DNA of 64,000 nt. It comes from JADJDM01 sp044352985. Its GTDB lineage: Bacteria > Bacteroidota > Bacteroidia > B-17B0 > Aurantibacillaceae. Positions 1 through 9,379 of this stretch are shown here, piece after piece (the stretch's first letter is position 1; every line of letters begins with the position of its first letter). The stretch is from positions 1 through 64,000 of the forward strand of contig JBILCU010000011.1 in NCBI GenBank assembly GCA_044352985.1. Direction: 5' to 3'. A program made the translations under genes and the position numbers. The notes beneath the pieces were generated by a model that was not told where the DNA came from, ran no database searches, and saw nothing but the letters and a program-made list of their open reading frames with translations.

Positions 1-3000
1 ACAATGTTTTTGCAGGAATGGGTACTGGAAAAAATTTAGATGTTACTTCTACTTCAGCTGTTCGTAATTGGTTTAACTCAAATGGTAATGATACAACTTT
101 AGCAAGTAATGCAGCAGGTTTATTAGTTTCTCCTTATAATTTTACTGCAGGTGACTATCGTTTAAAATTAAATAGTGCAGCTGCATCAGGTGCTAATTTT
201 ACTGATTTGTTTATTACTGCTAATGGTATTAGTAATAATACAATCAATTTAACTTCAATTTCAGGAACAAATAATCAAACAATTTGTTCTAATAATGCAA
301 TTACTTCAATTACATATGCTACTACAGGTGCAACAGGAGCAACATTCACAGGATTACCTGCAGGTGTTACAGGATCTTGGAATGCAAACACAATTACAAT
401 CAGTGGTGCTCCAACTGCAACTGGAACATTTAATTATACGGTAACATTAACTGGAGGGTGCAATAGCTCAATAGTAACTAGTCAAGGTACAATTATTGTT
501 AATGCTTTACCAACTCTTTCTATTACAGGTAATAATTCAATTTGTGTTGGTCAATCAACAACGTTAACTGCATCAGGTGCTGCTACCTATTCTTGGAATA
601 CTAGCGCTACAACATCTACCTTAACTGTTAATCCAACATCATCTACAGGTTATACTGTTACTGGAACAGCATCAAATGGTTGTTCATCTACTGCAACGGC
701 TTCTGTAGTTGTTAATTCATTACCAGTAATTTCTGTAAGTGGAGGTTCTGCAATTTGTAACGGTCAAAATGCTGCATTAATTGCAAGTGGCGCTTCATCT
801 TATAGCTGGAACACTGGTGCTGTAAATGCGCAATTAGTTGTAAATCCAACTAATACTACTTCGTATACCGTAACTGGTACAGATGCAAACAATTGTTCTT
901 CAACAGCGTCAGCAACAGTTACCGTTAATCAATTGCCTACAGTTGCAATAACAGGTACAACAACTATTTGTAATGGTCAGTCAACTACTTTAACTGGTAC
1001 AGGTGCTTCAGCTTATTCATGGAATACTGGAGCTTCATTTGCTGCTTTAACTGTTAATCCAACTTCAACTACATCATATACTGTTACAGGTACTGATGCT
1101 AATGGTTGTTTTGCGAGCACAAGCACAACAATAACAGTAAATGCATTACCTACAGTTGCAATTACTGGCGCTACTACAATTTGTGATGGTCAATCAGCTA
1201 CCTTAACAGCTTCGGGTGCCACTTCTTATTCTTGGAACACAAGCGCTACAACATCTACTATTAGCGTTTCTCCAAGTGCGAATACTTCTTACACTGTAAC
1301 AGGTACTGATGCTAATGGCTGTTCTTCTACTGCTACTAGTAATTTAACTGTAAATGCTCTACCTACAGTAACTATTACAGGTACAACAACAATTTGTGAA
1401 GGTCAATCTACTACATTAACTGCAGGCGGCGCTGATAATTATACTTGGAATACAGGTTTCCCATCAGCAGCATTTAATGTTAGTCCAACTACTTTAACTT
1501 CATATACTGTAACAGGATCTTCAAATAATGGTTGTTCTTCTACTGCTACTGTTTCAGTTACAGTTAATTCATTGCCAAGTTTAACTTCTAATCCTACAAT
1601 TGTAAATGCGAGTTGCGGTACTGCTGATGGTTCAATCAGTGGAATTGTAATTGGTGGAAATGGTACATTAGTTTACGCTTGGAAAGATGCAAATAATGCT
1701 ACAATAGCTTCAACAATAGACCTATCAAATGTTGTTGCGGGTGTTTATAATTTAACGGTTACTGATGCTAATACTTGTTCTTCAAACTTTGGTCCTTACA
1801 GTGTTTCTAATCCTGGTGCTCCTCAAGTACCTTCGATTACAATCAGTAATGATACTGTTTGCGTTGGCGCATCAATTACATTAACAGCTAATACTTCTGG
1901 CACAAATGTAACTTATCAATGGTCAGGTCCTGGAGGATTCTCTTCAACAAATGCGTCTGAAACAATTAGTTCTGTTTCATTGAATAATGCAGGTGTTATT
2001 TCAGTTACTGCAACAGAAAGTAATTGTACAAGTGCTCCGTCATCATTTACATTAACCGTTAATCAATTGCCAGTTGTAGGTTTAGGTTCATCTACCTCAA
2101 GTGTTTGTGAACAAGGTTCTATTGTAACTTTAACCGGCGCTCCAACAGGAGGTATTTATTCAGGAATAGGTGTTAATGGTAACTCTTTTTCTCCTGCAAC
2201 TTTAGCAGTTGGAACGTATACTTTAACATATACTTATGTAGATGTGAATTCATGTTCGAACACTGCGACTACTACTATTGTAATAAATTCTATACCAAGT
2301 GTTAGTAGTTCTGCAGCCAATTCATCAATTTGTGCAAACTCAACTACTAATGCATTATCAGGTTTACCTACAGGTGGTACATTTAGTGGGGCAGGTGTTA
2401 GCGGAAATAACTTTAATGCATCAGTTGCTGGTTCGGGTTCACAAGTAATTACTTACTCTTATACTGATGTTAATGGTTGCTCTGCATCTTCAACTACTAC
2501 AATTTTTGTAAATGCTTTACCAACAGTTTCTTTATCAGCAGCTAATGATAGTGCTTGTGTTAATCAAACAACATTAGCATTAACAGGTTTGCCTTCAGGC
2601 GGAACATATTCAGGTACTGGTGTAACAGGAAGTACGTTTAATCCATCAGCTGCAGGTTTAGGACCTAAAGTAGTAACTTACTCTTACAGTGATGCAAATA
2701 ACTGTTCTAATACCGCTTCAACAACAATTATAGTGGATGCTTGTGTTGGTGTTGATGAATTAACTAAAAATGAACCCTTAGTTAATGTTTACCCAAATCC
2801 TGCTAATGATCAAGTAAATATTTATATCTCTGAAATGAGTAATAAAATATCATGTGCATTATTTAATTCTGTTGGTCAATTGGTAAAAGTTATGAAAGCA
2901 GAATCTGAAATTTTAATTGATAACAATACAATTAACTTCTCTACTGATAACTTTAACAATGGATTATATTTCATTAAAGTTTATGATAACAATGGATTTA

Positions 3001-3032
3001 CAAAAACCATTCGTTTAATCATCAATAAATAA
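1..3032 (+). CDS. T9SS cargo surface protein with Ig-like repeats, 5' end outside the window
   Basis: Partial gene: the frame is open from base 3, and the residues before the first ATG (base 18) match the interior of the next protein downstream, so the real start lies left of the window. About the first 65 residues repeat the C-terminal part of the beta-helix-like domain of the 3245-4888 protein. Then follow five exact 71-residue Ig-like units (507-1571), a SprB-like segment with a VYNLTVTDANTC motif, another Ig-like unit, and three 75-residue units (2067-2741). The last ~85 residues form a type A T9SS sorting domain (VNVYPNPANDQVNIY ... GLYFIKV). It should be exported across the outer membrane and attached to the surface or released. 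Adhesion is a guess from the repeats. A terminator follows directly. High confidence in the class, none in the ligand. Confidence 0.9.
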   Translation, partial: NVFAGMGTGKNLDVTSTSAVRNWFNSNGNDTTLASNAAGLLVSPYNFTAGDYRLKLNSAAASGANFTDLFITANGISNNTINLTSISGTNNQTICSNNAITSITYATTGATGATFTGLPAGVTGSWNANTITISGAPTATGTFNYTVTLTGGCNSSIVTSQGTIIVNALPTLSITGNNSICVGQSTTLTASGAATYSWNTSATTSTLTVNPTSSTGYTVTGTASNGCSSTATASVVVNSLPVISVSGGSAICNGQNAALIASGASSYSWNTGAVNAQLVVNPTNTTSYTVTGTDANNCSSTASATVTVNQLPTVAITGTTTICNGQSTTLTGTGASAYSWNTGASFAALTVNPTSTTSYTVTGTDANGCFASTSTTITVNALPTVAITGATTICDGQSATLTASGATSYSWNTSATTSTISVSPSANTSYTVTGTDANGCSSTATSNLTVNALPTVTITGTTTICEGQSTTLTAGGADNYTWNTGFPSAAFNVSPTTLTSYTVTGSSNNGCSSTATVSVTVNSLPSLTSNPTIVNASCGTADGSISGIVIGGNGTLVYAWKDANNATIASTIDLSNVVAGVYNLTVTDANTCSSNFGPYSVSNPGAPQVPSITISNDTVCVGASITLTANTSGTNVTYQWSGPGGFSSTNASETISSVSLNNAGVISVTATESNCTSAPSSFTLTVNQLPVVGLGSSTSSVCEQGSIVTLTGAPTGGIYSGIGVNGNSFSPATLAVGTYTLTYTYVDVNSCSNTATTTIVINSIPSVSSSAANSSICANSTTNALSGLPTGGTFSGAGVSGNNFNASVAGSGSQVITYSYTDVNGCSASSTTTIFVNALPTVSLSAANDSACVNQTTLALTGLPSGGTYSGTGVTGSTFNPSAAGLGPKVVTYSYSDANNCSNTASTTIIVDACVGVDELTKNEPLVNVYPNPANDQVNIYISEMSNKISCALFNSVGQLVKVMKAESEILIDNNTINFSTDNFNNGLYFIKVYDNNGFTKTIRLIINK
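507..1571 (+). repeat. Five in-frame 213-bp (71-aa) Ig-like repeats
   Basis: The span divides exactly into five 71-codon units. Each opens with LPxxxITG or similar, carries an ICxGQ motif near residue 12 and a YSWNTG/YTWNTG core, and ends TVTGxxxNGC then VxVN. The exact length conservation indicates duplication within the gene. The third and fourth units are the most alike. Confidence 0.9.
2067..2741 (+). repeat. Three in-frame 225-bp (75-aa) repeats
   Basis: Three consecutive 75-codon units share a GLPTGGTFSGAGV-type core followed by VITYSYTDVNGCS. They differ from the 71-residue family in the same protein, so the stalk was built by two separate expansions. Confidence 0.85.
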
Positions 3033-3053
3033 AAATCAATGTTTGTGAATTGT

Positions 3054-3085
3054 AAAATGGGCTATCTTCTAGATAGCCCATTTTT
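3054..3085 (+). terminator. Rho-independent terminator
   Basis: Perfect stem of about 14 bp (3054-3067 with 3071-3084), three-base loop, and a T run in the 3' arm, 21 bp after the stop of the upstream surface-protein gene. The flanking A and T runs mean it could work on both strands. Confidence 0.85.
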
Positions 3086-3244
3086 ATTAAATCTAGCGTG
3101 AATTATTTTTTTAAACTATTTATTACTGTAAAAAATTAAAATCTATTAACGTTAATTTAACAATATATTAAGTTAAGGGTAATTTATAGTAAATGTAAAG
3201 GAAACATTGTGTTTTTATTTTTACAAAAAAATCACAAACAAACT

Positions 3245-4888
3245 ATGAAAAAAATTTATTTATCAGTATTAAGTTTAATTACGGCAGGTAGTATTTATTC
3301 ACAGGCATTTTGGACGCCAACGTCGTTTAAGGGTGCATTTCCTGTAACAGATGGTCAAACAGGTGTTAACTCAAATGATTGGACAGCGGGTTGGTGTAAT
3401 TGGGATCCTCAAAATGCAAATTATCCTTCAACAACTACTACAGTAAGTTCAGATATTACTACAAATACTACATGGTCAAGTGGAACGGTAGTTTTATTAC
3501 AAAACAAAATTTATGTTACAAATGGCGCTACGTTGACCATAGAGCCAGGTGTTATTATTCGTGGTGATCAGGCTACAGGTGGAACATTAATCGTTTCACG
3601 TGGTTCAAAAATAAATGCTCAAGGCACACAATCTAATCCAATTGTATTTACATCTAATCAAGCAGCAGGTTCTCGTAACTTAGGCGACTGGGGAGGCGTT
3701 ATTATTTTAGGTAATGCGCGCAACAATCAAGCAGGTGGAGTTGCTGTAATTGAAGGTGGTTTAGATCCTGTAAAAGCACAGTTTGGCGGAACAGATGATT
3801 CAGATAATTCAGGAGTATTTTCTTTTGTTAGAATTGAATTTGCAGGTATTCCATTTCAGGTTGATAAAGAAATTAATGGTTTAACAATGGGATCAGTAGG
3901 TTCTGGAACTACCCTTGATCATATACAATGTTCATTCACCAATGATGATTCATTCGAGTGGTTTGGTGGAACTGTTAATGCAAAATATTTAGTTGCATTC
4001 AGAGGTTTAGATGATGATTTTGACACAGACTTTGGTTACAGAGGAAATGTTCAATTTGGTTTAATTGTAAGAGATCCTAATATTGCAGATCAATCTGCTA
4101 ATTCTACCTCTGAGGGATTTGAATCGGATAATGATGGAAATGGAACAAATGCAACTCCATACACTGCACCTGTTTTCTCTAATATTACCTTAATAGGACC
4201 ATACCGTGGAAGTACAGGAAATTCAATTGATGCAAAATTCAGAAGAGCTTTACGCTTAAGGAAAAATACCTACACTTCTGTTTTTAATTCAATCTTTACC
4301 GATTTCCCAACAGGAATTCATATTGATGGTAGTGCAGCGATTGCAAATGCATTATCAGATAGTTTACGTTTTGAAAACAATGTTTTTGCTGGGATGGGTA
4401 CAGGTAAAAACTTGGATGTGTCTTCTACAACTGCAATTCGTACATGGTTTAACTCAAATGCTAATGATACAACCTTAGCAACTAATGCAAGTGGTTTGTT
4501 AGTTTCACCTTATAATTTTACCGCTGGAGATTATCGTTTATCAGCAAATAGCCTTGCAGCAACTGGAGCTGATTTTACAGATTCGTATATTTTAGCAGCC
4601 GGAGTAGGAATTCGTGATTTAACAAAATCATCTTATGAGTTTGTAGCTTCTTTATATCCAAATCCTGCAAAAGATAATGTAGTTATTCTATTAAATCATG
4701 AAGTTGATGGAGCTTCAGTAAATATTGAAGTAATGGACGTTACAGGCAAAATTGTTTTATGTAAAACAGAGAACAGTAAAACAACTAAAATCAATTTAAG
4801 TACAGATGATTTAATTAATGGGTTATATTTTATAAAAATAAAATCCGGAAAATTTATCAGTACTCAAAAATTGCTTATTAATAAATAA
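3245..4888 (+). CDS. T9SS cargo protein with right-handed beta-helix-like domain
   Basis: Secreted protein of about 547 residues. I chose the ATG at 3245 over 3209 because it starts a clean signal peptide (MKKIYLSVLSLITAG...IYSQ). The body has features of a family common in Bacteroidota and sometimes misnamed 'multidrug transporter': NDWTAGWCNWDP, TLTIEPGVIIRGD, NPIVFTSNQ and GDWGGVIILG, which suggests a parallel beta-helix. The C-terminus is a type A T9SS sorting domain (ASLYPNPAKDNVVI ... GLYFIKIKSGK). It is a tandem paralog of the upstream gene: the segment around NVFAGMGTGKNLDV is nearly identical in both, but this copy has no Ig-like repeats between the helix and the sorting domain. Substrate or ligand unknown. 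Confidence 0.88.
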   Translation: MKKIYLSVLSLITAGSIYSQAFWTPTSFKGAFPVTDGQTGVNSNDWTAGWCNWDPQNANYPSTTTTVSSDITTNTTWSSGTVVLLQNKIYVTNGATLTIEPGVIIRGDQATGGTLIVSRGSKINAQGTQSNPIVFTSNQAAGSRNLGDWGGVIILGNARNNQAGGVAVIEGGLDPVKAQFGGTDDSDNSGVFSFVRIEFAGIPFQVDKEINGLTMGSVGSGTTLDHIQCSFTNDDSFEWFGGTVNAKYLVAFRGLDDDFDTDFGYRGNVQFGLIVRDPNIADQSANSTSEGFESDNDGNGTNATPYTAPVFSNITLIGPYRGSTGNSIDAKFRRALRLRKNTYTSVFNSIFTDFPTGIHIDGSAAIANALSDSLRFENNVFAGMGTGKNLDVSSTTAIRTWFNSNANDTTLATNASGLLVSPYNFTAGDYRLSANSLAATGADFTDSYILAAGVGIRDLTKSSYEFVASLYPNPAKDNVVILLNHEVDGASVNIEVMDVTGKIVLCKTENSKTTKINLSTDDLINGLYFIKIKSGKFISTQKLLINK

Positions 4889-4895
4889 ACAATTC

Positions 4896-4934
4896 AACAT
4901 GATACCACCACAAATTTTGTGGTGGTATCATGTT
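4896..4934 (+). terminator. 19-bp perfect hairpin, likely terminator
   Basis: Perfect inverted repeat, 4896-4914 with 4916-4934, starting 8 bases after the upstream stop. The trailing T run is short, so termination may be partial. The hairpin swallows the first in-frame ATG (4930) of the next gene, which argues for that gene starting at 4942. Confidence 0.7.
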
Positions 4935-4941
4935 TAAAATT

Positions 4942-5616
4942 ATGGCTAAGTCTGGAACAATAATCGTTTGTGATAATGATGTTTATGCTCTTATGAATTT
5001 AAAAGATTCTTTAGAGCTATTTGGTTTTGAAATTATCCCTGCAAATAATAAGAAAGAGCTTATTCATTTTTTACATCATTACGCATCTGATTTTGTATTA
5101 TTAAATTTAGATTTAAAGGATACTGATGGTATTAGTATCAGTCTTGAAATAAGACAACAAAAGGATGTAAAACAACCATTTATTGTAATTTATAGTCAGA
5201 AATCAGATGATTTTATTCAAATTACAGCATTTAATTCAGGTGCTGATGACTATCTTATTACACCGTTAAAGCCAAATTTAGTTGCAGCTCGCTTAAAGGC
5301 AATGCTTAAACGAAAAAAAGAGCAACAAATTGAAAAAATTATTCCTCAAAAAGGTATTACCATAGACAAAGAGAGTTTCAAAATCTATAAAGATGGTAAT
5401 TCATTCATCTTACCTAAAAAAGAATTTGAAATTGTAAATTTTTTATTTTCTAATCCAAACAAAGTCTTTACGCGCGAAGAAATTGCGGTTAGCGTTTGGG
5501 GAAAAATTGATGTTGCAAAACAACGTACCATTGATATTCATATTCGTAATATAAGAAAAACATTAGGTAACGATTCAATTAAAACATTAAAAGGTATTGG
5601 TTATAGTATTGTTTAA
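4942..5616 (+). CDS. OmpR-family response regulator with degenerate receiver domain
   Basis: Receiver domain (about residues 5-120) followed by an OmpR/PhoB winged-helix DNA-binding domain (about 130-224; FTREEIAVSVWG ... QRTIDIHIRNIRKTLG ... GIGYSIV). I start at 4942 because the ATG at 4930 sits inside the preceding hairpin. Key receiver residues are missing. The phospho-acceptor Asp is Asn (DFVLLNLDLKDTDG, N55 from this start), the conserved Lys before Pro is Thr (DDYLITPL, T107), and the acidic pair reads DN. The Thr/Ser switch position is Ser. It probably does not respond to ordinary phosphorylation and may bind DNA constitutively or sense something else. No histidine kinase gene is adjacent. 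Target genes unknown. Confidence 0.88.
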   Translation: MAKSGTIIVCDNDVYALMNLKDSLELFGFEIIPANNKKELIHFLHHYASDFVLLNLDLKDTDGISISLEIRQQKDVKQPFIVIYSQKSDDFIQITAFNSGADDYLITPLKPNLVAARLKAMLKRKKEQQIEKIIPQKGITIDKESFKIYKDGNSFILPKKEFEIVNFLFSNPNKVFTREEIAVSVWGKIDVAKQRTIDIHIRNIRKTLGNDSIKTLKGIGYSIV

Positions 5617-5757
5617 TACTATTTGTTTATTCTCAATATTAAGTAATGTCATAATTTTAAGACAATGTAAAGTAAAATTAAATTTTACTATCAAGTTATG
5701 GTAGTTAAATTAAGGTTTTAATAATTATCCATTAATCAAGTGTCTTTCTCATCAAAC

Positions 5758-5765
5758 TATTTTTG
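5758..5765 (+). promoter_or_regulatory. Candidate -7 element (TATTTTTG)
   Basis: Matches the Bacteroidota TAnnTTTG consensus and lies 14 bp before the 5780 start. No clear TTTG -33 box at the usual distance, so support is moderate. Confidence 0.4.
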
Positions 5766-5779
5766 CAAAAAAATTAATA

Positions 5780-8700
5780 ATGAGAAAAAATCTATTTACA
5801 CTTCTAGCTGCTTTATCTTGTAGTGCAGTTTTTTCCCAAACGGTAGCGTTTTGGGATTTCAATTCAACAACAAATGATGCAACCACTAGTACTGGCTCTG
5901 CATTACCATCTCAAGGTAGTGGTACTTTAACTAATATCGGAGGTGTTACAAATTCTTTTTCTGCCGGAACATTAACAGATCCTAATACCACTGATAATTC
6001 AGGCTATAATTCAACTAATTATCCAGCACAAGGCTTAAATTCAAAAACTGCCGGTATTCAAATTGATTTCAGTACAGTAGGTTTATCCAATATATTGTTT
6101 GAGTTTGAACAGCGGATGAGTAATACTGCTGCTAATACATACGTATTACAATATACATTAGACCGAACTGTAACTACGCCAGTTTGGCAAGATGCGCAAA
6201 CGTTTACATTTGTTCCAGGAACAACAACAGGAAGTGTTTGGTATCAAAGAAATTTTAATTTCACATCAATAACAGGTATTAATAATAATCCTAATGTTGC
6301 AGTTAGAATTGTATCTGCTTTTGACCCTACCTCAGGCACTTATTTAGCATCTGCTTCAACAAGTACTTATGGTGGTGGTGGAACCTGCAGATATGATTTA
6401 ATTAAGATATCAAGTTTACCATCTATTCAGCCATATACGTTAGCATTTTTAAGAGCAGATAGATCAGTTGATGAAAATAGTGGAACTGCAAAAGTTTGGT
6501 TAAAAGTTACAGCGGCAGGTAATACAGCAGGATCTGTTTCATTATCGGTTTCAGCAGCTTCTAATTTAACTGCTTCCACAGATTATTCAATTTCTTCGTT
6601 AACCATTCCTGTATCTGATACTTTAGTTGTTAATGATACTATTGCTCTTGAAGTTAATTTAACTGATGATGCAATTGCTGAATCTGATGAATATTTAATT
6701 TTTAAAATTGGTAACGGTACAAACGTTAACTTTTCTGCAACTGCTCAACATACTCTATATGTAAAAGATAATGATAGAACAATACCTGTTGCCAATAATA
6801 GTTTGCAATTAAATTTATTAAATAGTTTTAATAATGGTCCATTTGCGAGTAATTCTGCAGAAATATCTGCATACGATGAATTAAGTAAACGAATTTTTAC
6901 GGCTAACAGTATTGCCTCAAAATTAGAAATCGTTGATTTTAGAAATCCACAAGCTCCTATTTTAAAAACTTCTTTAGATATTTCATCTTACGGAAGTATT
7001 AATAGTGTTGCTGTAAAAAATGGAATTGTAGCTCTTGCAATTGAAAATTCTTTAAACAAGCAAGATTCTGGTAAAGTGGTGTTTTTAGATACAAATGGCG
7101 TTTTTATAAAGCAAGTTACAGTTGGTGTGATGCCTGATATGATTGCATTTAATCATGCTGGTAATAAAGTGTACACTACCAATGAGGGCGAACCAAACGA
7201 CTCTTATACTTTAGATCCTGAAGGCTCTATCAGTATAGTTGATATTACAAATGGCCTTCAAAATTTAACAGGTGCAAATGTTACTCATATTACATTTACT
7301 TCTTTTAACGGAAATGAAAGTGCTCTTAAAGCTCAAGGTATTCGTATTTACGGACTAAATGCATCTGCATCAAAAGATTTTGAACCGGAATACATTACCA
7401 TATCTGATGATGATACAAAAGCATGGGTTACTTTACAAGAAAATAATGCGTTGGCAGAATTAGATTTATTAACGAACACCATCACAAGATTAATTCCGTT
7501 AGGATTTAAAAATCATAATGCCATAGGAAATGGGCTAGATGCTTCTGATGTTACAAGTGGAATTAATTTCTCAAATTATCCAGTAAAAGGAATGTATCTT
7601 CCTGATGCAATCGGTCATTATTCTGCTAATGGAAATATTTACTTGTTAACTGCAAATGAAGGTGACGCAAGAGCTTACACAGGATTTAATGAAGAAACAA
7701 CAATTGGAAATGCCTCTTATGTTTTAGATGCAACAGTATTTCCTAATGCTGCTGATTTAAAAAACAATAGTGTATTGGGTAAATTAAAAACAACTAATAA
7801 ATTGGGTGATTTAGATAATGATGGTGATTTTGATGAAATCTATGTTTATGGAGGTCGTTCTTTTACCATATGGGACGCAGCTACAGCTGCTAATATTTAT
7901 GATAGTGGTGATGAATTTGAAAGAATAACTGCTAATCATCCACAATACGGTAATTTATTTAATGCAAGTAATGGTACTTCTATAGCAAAGAAAAACAGAA
8001 GCGATGATAAAGGTCCTGAGCCTGAAGGTGTAGCTACTGGAACTATTAATGGTAGAACGTATGCTTTTATTGCACTTGAACGAGTTGGTGGCGTTATAAT
8101 TTATGATGTAACAAATCCTAATGCTCCACAATATGTTACTTATTCTAATAATCGTGGACCGGATAGAGGTGCTGAAGGAATTATTTTTATTTCAGCAAAT
8201 GAAAGTCCGAATGGGAAAAATTTATTGGTATTATCAAATGAAACAAGTAGCACTTTAACTATTTTTGAAATTAGCCCATGTACGCAACCTGGCTTAGCTA
8301 ATTTTAATTCTTTAGCTACACAGTTCTGTTCAGGTGATTCGGTTAAATTATATTCAACTGTACAGTCTAATCAAAACACCTATCAGTGGTTATTGAATGA
8401 TACATTAATAAATACAGCTCAAGATTCAGTATTCTATGCAAATACTTCTGGAAATTATGCGTTATATGCATTTAACGCTATTGGTTGTGAAGATAAATCT
8501 ACTTCATTAAGTTTACAAGAAATTGCTAACCCTGTTGCAGGAATTGTAAGCGGTTCTCCATTAAGTTTTTGTTCAGGTGATTCAGTTGTTTTGAGCCATA
8601 CATATAATTCAAATTATACTTACCAATGGATAAATAATGCAGGAAATATTAATGGAGAAACTGATACAACATTATCAGTAAATCAATCCGGAAATTATGC

Positions 8701-9250
8701 TTTGGTTGTTTTCAATCAAGGTATTTGCTCAGATACAACTTCATTTTCAACTATTAATGTATATGCTTCACCTTCTATACCTACAATAAATGTTTTAGGT
8801 GCTGATTTAACTTGTAGTGTAAATGCAGCTTCTTACCAATGGTTTTTAAACGGAAACAGTATAAATGGAGCTAACAATCAAACCTATTCAGTAACACAAA
8901 ACGGAAATTACAGTGTTGAAATTACTGATGCTAATGGGTGTACAGCTCTATCATCTGATTATTCGTTTAACACTGTTAGTATTAATTCAGTTAATGAACA
9001 AAACACTATCTCGATTTATCCAAATCCTACAACAGGCATTGTTAAGATAAATTCTTCAACTGACGATGTAATTCAAAGTGTTGTTGTTGTTGATTTAAAT
9101 GGGAAAATCGTTAATGAATTTATAGTAGCTAAAAAAGTAAATTCTGAAATTTCAATTTCATTAGATGAAAATTTATCAAATGGGATTTATTGGGTGAGAG
9201 TAATTAGTAACAATAGCATTAAAAATTTCCGTGTAGCACTTTCTAAATAA
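5780..9250 (+). CDS. Choice-of-anchor I family T9SS surface protein
   Basis: Signal peptide MRKNLFTLLAALSCSAVFSQ, then an N-terminal beta domain (about 20-215), a Calx-beta-like segment (about 218-330; SVDENSGTAKVWLKV), and a long choice-of-anchor I domain (about 340-835), a beta-propeller-like region related to esterase-like/phytase-like proteins (NEGEPNDSYTLDPEGSISIV, PEGVATGTINGRTYAFIALE). Ig-like repeats with FCSGDSV motifs follow (about 845-1065). The tail is a type A T9SS sorting domain (ISIYPNPTTGIVKI ... NGIYWVRV). Expected on the surface or secreted. Enzymatic activity is uncertain, as choice-of-anchor I members are mostly uncharacterised. A terminator follows immediately. Confidence 0.88.
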   Translation: MRKNLFTLLAALSCSAVFSQTVAFWDFNSTTNDATTSTGSALPSQGSGTLTNIGGVTNSFSAGTLTDPNTTDNSGYNSTNYPAQGLNSKTAGIQIDFSTVGLSNILFEFEQRMSNTAANTYVLQYTLDRTVTTPVWQDAQTFTFVPGTTTGSVWYQRNFNFTSITGINNNPNVAVRIVSAFDPTSGTYLASASTSTYGGGGTCRYDLIKISSLPSIQPYTLAFLRADRSVDENSGTAKVWLKVTAAGNTAGSVSLSVSAASNLTASTDYSISSLTIPVSDTLVVNDTIALEVNLTDDAIAESDEYLIFKIGNGTNVNFSATAQHTLYVKDNDRTIPVANNSLQLNLLNSFNNGPFASNSAEISAYDELSKRIFTANSIASKLEIVDFRNPQAPILKTSLDISSYGSINSVAVKNGIVALAIENSLNKQDSGKVVFLDTNGVFIKQVTVGVMPDMIAFNHAGNKVYTTNEGEPNDSYTLDPEGSISIVDITNGLQNLTGANVTHITFTSFNGNESALKAQGIRIYGLNASASKDFEPEYITISDDDTKAWVTLQENNALAELDLLTNTITRLIPLGFKNHNAIGNGLDASDVTSGINFSNYPVKGMYLPDAIGHYSANGNIYLLTANEGDARAYTGFNEETTIGNASYVLDATVFPNAADLKNNSVLGKLKTTNKLGDLDNDGDFDEIYVYGGRSFTIWDAATAANIYDSGDEFERITANHPQYGNLFNASNGTSIAKKNRSDDKGPEPEGVATGTINGRTYAFIALERVGGVIIYDVTNPNAPQYVTYSNNRGPDRGAEGIIFISANESPNGKNLLVLSNETSSTLTIFEISPCTQPGLANFNSLATQFCSGDSVKLYSTVQSNQNTYQWLLNDTLINTAQDSVFYANTSGNYALYAFNAIGCEDKSTSLSLQEIANPVAGIVSGSPLSFCSGDSVVLSHTYNSNYTYQWINNAGNINGETDTTLSVNQSGNYALVVFNQGICSDTTSFSTINVYASPSIPTINVLGADLTCSVNAASYQWFLNGNSINGANNQTYSVTQNGNYSVEITDANGCTALSSDYSFNTVSINSVNEQNTISIYPNPTTGIVKINSSTDDVIQSVVVVDLNGKIVNEFIVAKKVNSEISISLDENLSNGIYWVRVISNNSIKNFRVALSK

Positions 9251-9274
9251 GTATACATAGTATTAAACTAAAGT

Positions 9275-9305
9275 AAAGGGTTGAAGTTTTTTCAACCCTT
9301 TTTTT
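9275..9305 (+). terminator. Rho-independent terminator
   Basis: 11-bp stem (9275-9285 with 9291-9301), five-base T-rich loop, and a run of T. It ends the 5780-9250 transcript. Confidence 0.85.
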
Positions 9306-9379
9306 ATTATTTATTTAATATTTAAACAATTAATAATTAATATTCTTCTATTTAGTTTGCAAAGATTTATTTTAAAAAA

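Noticed and set aside
507..1571. Regular direct repeats as a possible CRISPR array
   Set aside because: Unit length is 213 bp, the frame is open throughout and every unit encodes the same Ig-like domain, so this is protein repeat structure.
4930..4941. Upstream ATG as start of the response regulator
   Set aside because: It lies inside the 3' arm of a perfect 19-bp hairpin, and the receiver domain fits a start at 4942.
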